6,541 bases of DNA, from NCBI GenBank assembly GCA_030042575.1, contig JASHZK010000342.1, positions 1-6,541 of the forward strand, in the 5' to 3' direction. How positions within the stretch are numbered: position 1 is the first letter of the stretch; each line of letters begins with the position of its first letter. This DNA comes from Acidimicrobiales bacterium (GTDB lineage Bacteria; Actinomycetota; Acidimicrobiia; Acidimicrobiales; UBA8190). The notes under the pieces were generated by a model that saw nothing but the letters and a program-made list of their open reading frames with translations, did no database searches and was not told the DNA's origin. This document shows, piece after piece, positions 6,303-6,541 of the stretch. Position numbers and translations under genes: made by a program.

Positions 6303-6541
6303 ATGGGGTTGAACACCGATCTCGGCGGCCGGCGGGTGCTGGTGACCGGCGCGTCGAGCGGGATCGGCGCGGCCACCTGCCGGTCGATCGTGGCCAGCGG
6401 GGGCTCGGTGGCCATGGTGGCCCGGCGCAAGGAACGCCTCCAGGAGCTGCGGGCCGAGCTCGGGGCGGCCGCCGTGCCGGTCCCGTGCGACGTCACCGAC
6501 CTCGAAGCCCTCGCCTCGGCCATCGAGGAAGCGGCGCGATC
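6303..6541 (+). CDS. Short-chain dehydrogenase/reductase B, N-terminal part (cut by window edge)
   Basis: The first 79 codons of a classical SDR; the gene continues beyond the window. Visible are strand 1 and the glycine motif VLVTGASSGIG (12-22), the strand-2 end VARRKERL (39-46), whose Arg pair suggests NADP(H) preference, and CDVTD (62-66), where D63 normally contacts the adenine ring. The catalytic Ser/Tyr/Lys lie off the edge, so activity cannot be judged. Purine-rich GAAGGGGAGG (6291-6300) precedes the ATG at 6303. It sits very close to that ATG (2 nt from its end), and an in-frame TTG at 6309 would have an ideal 8-nt spacer from GGAGG, so the true start may be either. The gene is divergent from P450 B across 130 bp. 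Its NADP-type motif contrasts with the NAD-type motif of SDR A, suggesting a different reaction. Confidence 0.88.
   Translation, partial: MGLNTDLGGRRVLVTGASSGIGAATCRSIVASGGSVAMVARRKERLQELRAELGAAAVPVPCDVTDLEALASAIEEAAR

Noticed and set aside
1..6541. Mobile element, CRISPR array, tRNA or defence system
   Set aside because: No transposase, integrase, direct repeat array, terminal inverted repeats or tRNA-like cloverleaf was seen, and every long supported gene is a metabolic enzyme.

Overview
The window is GC-rich DNA densely packed with catabolic-type genes. The high GC third positions, frequent GTG starts, strong purine-rich ribosome binding sites and the protein families present (soluble class I P450s, PF04909-type amidohydrolases, SDRs) suggest an actinobacterium of the mycobacterial, rhodococcal or acidimicrobial kind. 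That assignment is inference from style and family content; there is no rRNA or other marker gene here.

Layout: a minus-strand amidohydrolase (A, 74-1279) is divergent from a plus-strand cytochrome P450 (A, 1455-2654). Their 175-bp intergenic region holds an operator-like palindrome and a candidate promoter. P450 A converges, with only 9 bp between stop codons, on a three-gene minus-strand cluster. In transcription order that cluster is P450 B (6172-4907), amidohydrolase B (4904-3624) and a short-chain dehydrogenase (SDR A, 3587-2664). P450 B in turn is divergent from a second SDR (SDR B, from 6303), which runs off the right edge. The 130-bp gap between them holds a second promoter-like element. 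No non-coding stretch exceeds 300 bp. I see no tRNA, rRNA, CRISPR array or mobile element.

The notable pattern is that three enzyme families (P450, metal-dependent amidohydrolase/decarboxylase-type, SDR) each occur twice within 6.5 kb. The operon P450 B - amidohydrolase B - SDR A reads like a catabolic module: hydroxylation of an unreactive hydrophobic substrate, oxidation of the alcohol or a 3-hydroxyacyl intermediate, and C-C or C-N hydrolysis or decarboxylation. SDR A resembles the (3R)-hydroxyacyl-CoA dehydrogenase part of MFE-2 and mycobacterial Hsd4A-type proteins, which hints at a CoA-ester or side-chain pathway such as steroid, terpenoid or branched lipid degradation. The substrate cannot be told from sequence. 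No ferredoxin or ferredoxin reductase is encoded in the window, so both P450s need partners from elsewhere.

The most distinctive molecular observation is that both amidohydrolases carry D-x-H instead of H-x-H in the first metal motif, and Glu where canonical family members have the strand-6 His. This suggests a shared, non-standard active site. I see no wholly new system; the region is best read as an uncharacterised catabolic cluster built of known families.
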